This document shows, one piece after another, positions 60,619-64,000 of a stretch of DNA of 64,000 nucleotides. The notes beneath the pieces were generated by a model that was not told the origin of the DNA, did not search any database, and saw only the letters and a program-made list of their open reading frames with translations. How positions within the stretch are numbered: the stretch's first letter is position 1; the number at the start of each line of letters is the position of its first letter. Made by a program: the position numbers and the translations under genes. This stretch comes from an uncultured Aquimarina sp. (lineage in GTDB: Bacteria; Bacteroidota; Bacteroidia; Flavobacteriales; Flavobacteriaceae): NCBI GenBank assembly GCA_947495425.1, contig CANLYR010000008.1, positions 62,001 through 126,000 of the forward strand, given 5' to 3'.

Positions 60619-61752
60619 TTGAAAACATTACATCACATACATATTTCACTGGGAAGCAATATGGGAGATCGCTTAGGTTTTCTTCAAAAGGCAGTTGATG
60701 CGTTATATCAAACGATAGGTGATGTGGTTCTAATTTCTAAAGTCTATCAAACTCCTGCCTGGGGTTTTGATAGTAATGATTTTTATAATGCCTGTGTTGC
60801 GATTCGTACATTTTATACTACAGAACAGGTTTTGGATATGCTTTTGCAAATCGAAAATGTACTTGGTAGAAATCGAAGTGATGCAACAGGATATCAAGCA
60901 AGAACAATCGATTTGGATATTATTTTTTCTTCGGAAGGGTGTATTGGAACAACAAAACTTATCGTGCCACATCCGGCTATGCAAGATCGAAAATTTGTGC
61001 TAAAACCACTAGTCGACATTGCTTCAGATCTAGAACACCCAAAGCTTAAGCAAACTGTTGCAGAATTATTAGAAGAGACTTCAGATGTGTCTGAAATACA
61101 TCAATTAGATAAAAGACTTACGAATCCAAAAAAAAAGTATAATGTATCAAGGATTCAGTATCTTACTATTGAGGGTAATATTGGTGCAGGTAAAACAAGC
61201 TTAGCAACATTAATTTCAAAAGAGTTTAATGCCAAGCTAATTTTGGAACGCTTTGCCGATAACCCATTTTTACCAAAATTTTATGAAGATATGGAGCGAT
61301 ATGCATTTCCTTTAGAAATGTCATTTCTTGCAGATCGTTATCAACGTTTGCAGGATGATATCGCACAGTTTGATTTGTTTAAAGAATTTGTGGTGAGTGA
61401 TTACGATGTATTTAAATCTCTGATTTTTGCAAAGGTCACATTGCAAGAAGAAGAGTACAGGTTGTATAAAAAAGTATTTGATCTAATGTATATCAACTTG
61501 CCCAAGCCTGATTTATATATTTATCTATATCAAAATACAGAGCGCCTTTTAGAAAACATCAAAGAGAGAGGACGGGAGTACGAACAGAAAATACCAGCCG
61601 ACTATCTCGATAAAATTAATAAAGGGTATCTACATTTTATTAAATCTCAATCCGAACTTAATGTAAAGGTTATTGATGTGTCTAATCATGATTTTATCGC
61701 TAACCGCGAGGATTATATTTTAGTTTTGGAAGCGATTAATAAAAAAATCTAA
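60619..61752 (+). CDS. folK: Bifunctional HPPK (FolK) - deoxynucleoside kinase fusion
   Basis: A 377-aa two-domain protein. Residues 1-160 are 6-hydroxymethyl-7,8-dihydropterin pyrophosphokinase of folate synthesis (HISLGSNMGDRLGFLQKAV, VYQTPAWGFDSNDFYNAC, RSDATGYQARTIDLDIIF, PHPAMQDRKFVLKPLVDI). Residues 178-377 are a deoxynucleoside kinase with Walker A IEGNIGAGKTSLA (186-194), FLADRYQRL, SDYDVFKSL and the lid RGREYEQKIPADYL. The TTG start at 60619 is needed, since the first ATG (60661) would remove the conserved IHISLGSN strand. Such fusions are known in Bacteroidota; the link between folate and dNTP salvage is plausible but indirect. Confidence 0.93.
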   Translation: MKTLHHIHISLGSNMGDRLGFLQKAVDALYQTIGDVVLISKVYQTPAWGFDSNDFYNACVAIRTFYTTEQVLDMLLQIENVLGRNRSDATGYQARTIDLDIIFSSEGCIGTTKLIVPHPAMQDRKFVLKPLVDIASDLEHPKLKQTVAELLEETSDVSEIHQLDKRLTNPKKKYNVSRIQYLTIEGNIGAGKTSLATLISKEFNAKLILERFADNPFLPKFYEDMERYAFPLEMSFLADRYQRLQDDIAQFDLFKEFVVSDYDVFKSLIFAKVTLQEEEYRLYKKVFDLMYINLPKPDLYIYLYQNTERLLENIKERGREYEQKIPADYLDKINKGYLHFIKSQSELNVKVIDVSNHDFIANREDYILVLEAINKKI

Positions 61753-61866
61753 GTACCTACTTATAAGCGTTTTTTAAATTACAAAATATCTAAATGCTAA
61801 TCTAAAGGAGTGTGTTGTATATAATATTTAACTTATAAAACAACTATAATTGATGAGCCATGAAAT

Positions 61867-63174
61867 TTATGATGTTTTTTGAAGCATAGTAGCCACCTTT
61901 TGTACTTCGTCTAGCACACGAAGCAGGTTACCGCTCCATAACTTTTCAATTTGTGCTTCGGTATAACCTCGTTTCACAAGTTCCACGGTTACATTAAAAG
62001 TTTCAGAAGCGTCGCTCCAGCCCTCGATCCCGCCACCACCATCAAAATCTGAGCTAATTCCTACGTGGTCGATGCCAATTTTATTCACTAAATAATCAAT
62101 ATGATTTACAAAGTCGGATACATCTACCGCTGGCGGTAGGTTGTCTATTTTCTTTATTTTTTCTTTCTTAATTGGGATCATTTTTGTGTAGAAGTCATAG
62201 TATTTTTCTTTTTCTTCAGCACTTAATTCAGCTATTTCTTTGCGATCACGCCATTGTATACCCATAGAGTCTGCAATCTGTTTGGCTATTTCTAACTCTT
62301 TTTCATTTCTTTTTTCAAATTTTTCAGTATTCAGATATGAAGTAAAAGCCACCGTTTGTACAACCCCACCATTTTCTTTTAACCATTGTAGTTGCTCATC
62401 GTCTAGGTTTCTACTGTGATCACATAATGCTCTTGCAGATGAATGAGAAGCGATTATCGGTGCTTTGGTGAGTTTGATCATCTGCCGCATGGATTCTTTT
62501 GATGGATGAGAAACATCAATCATCATCCCGTAGGTGTTCATCTCTACAATCACCTGTTTACCTAAATCACTTACACCATTATGAAGCCAAATTCCATCAG
62601 CTTCGCCTGTATTAGAATCACAAAGTTGACTATGGCCATTGTGTGACAATGACATATATCGAGCACCCAAGTCATAGAACTTTTTAACATTAGAAATATC
62701 AGTGCCTATAGGATAACCATTTTCGACACCGATCATAGCGACTTTCTTTCCTATTTTATGAATCCTACGTACATCATTAGAGGTCAATGCCAGTGCTATT
62801 TGATCTGGTGCAATATCATTGGTGAGTTTATGTATCGCTTCAAATTTTGACATTGCGTTTTTATAAGCATTCTCATATCCCTGTGGGGTTAGAGAATCCT
62901 GACCGGTATACACAATAAACCAGGCAACGTCTAATCCACCTTTTTTCATTTTTGGCAATGTAATTTGCGAAGTGAGATCCTGAGTATAATTAATTGAATC
63001 TGTAAAGTTTTTTACATTAATATCGCAGTGTGTATCTAGTGTAATGACATTATTATGAATTTTTTTGGCTATGGACATTAACTGATCTTCTGTCATAATT
63101 TCTTTTTTTGAATTTTCTTGTTTACAAGAGGTGAAAAATAAACTAAGAGTTAGAAATAATGCGAAATATTTCAT
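61867..63174 (-). CDS. Membrane dipeptidase family M19 (lipoprotein)
   Basis: A 435-aa zinc dipeptidase of the renal dipeptidase family. A lipoprotein signal MKYFALFLTLSLFFTSCKQENSKK (Cys 17) suggests a periplasmic or outer-membrane location. Zinc ligands are present: LDTHCDINV (HxD), GVENGYPIG (Glu), IDVSHPSKESMRQM and IIASHSSARALCDHSRNLDD, and VGISSDFDGGGG near the active site. It could cleave dipeptides, including D-amino-acid ones from peptidoglycan. It is transcribed on the minus strand; the gene upstream in transcription is separated by a terminator. Confidence 0.93.
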   Translation of the reverse strand: MKYFALFLTLSLFFTSCKQENSKKEIMTEDQLMSIAKKIHNNVITLDTHCDINVKNFTDSINYTQDLTSQITLPKMKKGGLDVAWFIVYTGQDSLTPQGYENAYKNAMSKFEAIHKLTNDIAPDQIALALTSNDVRRIHKIGKKVAMIGVENGYPIGTDISNVKKFYDLGARYMSLSHNGHSQLCDSNTGEADGIWLHNGVSDLGKQVIVEMNTYGMMIDVSHPSKESMRQMIKLTKAPIIASHSSARALCDHSRNLDDEQLQWLKENGGVVQTVAFTSYLNTEKFEKRNEKELEIAKQIADSMGIQWRDRKEIAELSAEEKEKYYDFYTKMIPIKKEKIKKIDNLPPAVDVSDFVNHIDYLVNKIGIDHVGISSDFDGGGGIEGWSDASETFNVTVELVKRGYTEAQIEKLWSGNLLRVLDEVQKVATMLQKTS

Positions 63175-63253
63175 GTGGTTTTGATTTTTGTTGTTGGTAT
63201 TCGGTAGTTAAACTTACAAAACAAATTTTAGATGAGATCTTAATAAAAATAAA

Positions 63254-63281
63254 ACTGCCCGAAAATTGGTTTTCGGGCAGT
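63254..63281 (-). terminator. Rho-independent terminator of the T9SS cargo gene
   Basis: ACTGCCCGAAAA / TTTTCGGGCAGT, a 12-bp perfect stem with 4-nt loop. On the minus strand it runs into TTTTATTTTTATT, about 25 nt after the stop at 63306. Confidence 0.9.
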
Positions 63282-63305
63282 ACACAAAAATTTATGAAAT
63301 AAATT

Positions 63306-64000
63306 TTAGTTTTTAATTAGCTTTTTATTTGTTGTGCCTTCATTTCCTTCAATAATAACGAAATACACTCCCTTACTTAGACGACTGGTGTCGTAGGTTG
63401 TCGTTTCGATATTAGTAGTTAAAGCATCCACTTTTTTTCCTAAGAAATCTGTTATGGTAATGGATACAGATTCGCCAGTTCTTGATGTTCTTGGGTAGTG
63501 TATACTTAATAATCCAGATGTTATCGGATTTGGAAAAATGCTAATATTTTCAGCAGGAATACTACTAATATTATTATCATCAAGATCATCAGCATCTACA
63601 TTGTCAGTACTTCCAGAGGTTATGTTAATATTATCGATTGCCATATCACTTCTGTAACTTGATCCTGTGGTGCCTTTGAGTTGTAATTTTATCGTAATGC
63701 CACTATATCCTGATAAGCTTACAGTTTGTGAATACCAGCTATTACCTTTGTCTCCGCTTTGATTCCAGATCGTAGTCCATGAACTACCGTCATCAATAGA
63801 AGCTCTCATTTCGAGAGTTCCCATGTTTGATCCATACATGTGGTAATCAAAACTAAGTTCGGCATTCGTTTCATTGATCAAATCAATACAAGGACTGGTT
63901 AATAAGGCTATTTTATTAGGAAACCCTGTTCCGTTACCTGAAGCTTCGGTGAATATATAATTATTTCCTTCAGTCGGAGCCGAAGGGCCAGTGCTTGATG
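63306..64000 (-). CDS. Secreted protein with MAM-like module and T9SS type A sorting domain (N-terminal part outside window)
   Basis: The frame is open from the right window edge (SSTGPSAPTEGNNYIFTEASGNGTGFPNKIALLTSPCIDL precedes the listed start, an internal TTG), so the gene begins beyond 64000. The visible part has a MAM/concanavalin-like module (ELSFDYHMYGSNMGTLEMRASIDDGSSWTTIWNQSGDKGNSWYSQTVSLSGYSGITIKLQLKGTTGSSYRSDMAIDNINI), then an Asp-rich linker and a type A T9SS C-terminal domain (ISIFPNPITSGLLSIHYP...ITDFLGKKVDAL...YDTSRLSKGVYFVIIEGNEGTTNKKLIKN). This end is shared by many flavobacterial secreted peptidases, but the catalytic part is not visible. Confidence 0.9.
   Translation of the reverse strand, partial: SSTGPSAPTEGNNYIFTEASGNGTGFPNKIALLTSPCIDLINETNAELSFDYHMYGSNMGTLEMRASIDDGSSWTTIWNQSGDKGNSWYSQTVSLSGYSGITIKLQLKGTTGSSYRSDMAIDNINITSGSTDNVDADDLDDNNISSIPAENISIFPNPITSGLLSIHYPRTSRTGESVSITITDFLGKKVDALTTNIETTTYDTSRLSKGVYFVIIEGNEGTTNKKLIKN

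Noticed and set aside
1-64000. CRISPR arrays, IS elements, rRNA, tRNA
   Set aside because: Read for regular spaced repeats, transposase motifs and tRNA-like cloverleaf or CCA ends; none were found. A tRNAscan-SE or CRISPR finder run would settle this.

Overview
The window reads as ordinary chromosome from an AT-rich member of the Bacteroidota, almost certainly Flavobacteriaceae. The evidence is the C-terminal part of the gliding/T9SS translocon protein SprA, a PorP/SprF-type T9SS membrane protein, a secreted protein with a type A T9SS C-terminal sorting domain, TonB proteins with the Bacteroidota 'VPxFPGC' domain, and many start sites preceded by the TAnnTTTG -7 element. I cannot name the genus from sequence alone. 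I saw no rRNA, tRNA, CRISPR array, insertion sequence, prophage or defence island. Gene order looks like conserved housekeeping neighbourhoods joined end to end, so the interest lies in gene variants and regulatory DNA rather than in a large accessory system.

Layout: (1) 1-4.7 kb: sprA (partial), gcvH, a VanZ-like gene, and two tonB-type genes. (2) 4.8-11.3 kb: a metallo-beta-lactamase-fold hydrolase (minus), then a respiratory block on plus: heme O synthase, three heme-copper oxidase subunits, a Sco-like protein without the copper cysteines, a true Sco protein, DUF420, and a small CxxC membrane protein. (3) 11.4-18.1 kb: a MacB-like ABC exporter (ATPase, two permeases, HlyD-type adaptor, TolC-type channel) followed by tsaB. 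(4) 18.2-28.3 kb: mostly minus-strand genes (hypothetical secreted protein, DUF255 thioredoxin-fold protein, dodecin, Nfu, DUF4349, GNAT, VWA lipoprotein) with porP/sprF, a Crp/Fnr regulator and an exported RidA-like protein on plus. (5) 28.5-32.5 kb: a TPR/LytS-type sensor kinase, a LytTR response regulator and a small beta-barrel. (6) 32.6-40.7 kb: a minus-strand envelope cluster CBS-nadK-DUF6089-uppS-bamA-ompH-ompH-murI. (7) 40.8-49.3 kb: pdxJ, an alpha/beta hydrolase, FadL, an SGNH hydrolase, a holin-4-like membrane protein, tig, clpP and clpX. (8) 49.4-64 kb: a small secreted protein, GH3, DUF2797, a PLP decarboxylase, LysE, a beta-helix protein, AsmA, a queuosine-precursor transporter, a FolK-deoxynucleoside kinase fusion, an M19 dipeptidase and a T9SS cargo protein.

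Several genes form functional groups. The heme O synthase supplies oxidase cofactor and the Sco proteins serve copper-centre assembly. The uppS-bamA-ompH cluster couples undecaprenyl carrier synthesis, outer-membrane protein insertion and periplasmic chaperones. tig-clpP-clpX is a nascent-chain folding and proteolysis unit. SprA, PorP/SprF and the C-terminal-domain protein belong to the T9SS.

The most interesting signals are: an exact TGTGA-N6-TCACA site between a Crp-family gene (whose recognition helix carries the CRP-like SRETLSR) and an exported RidA-like gene lacking the usual catalytic Arg; a Sco paralogue that has lost CxxxC but keeps the His; a 17-bp palindrome TTAYGGTTTAACCGTAA found in two distant gaps at nearly the same distance from two secreted-protein genes; and a 19-nt leader shared by two unrelated genes. 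None of these alone establishes a new system.
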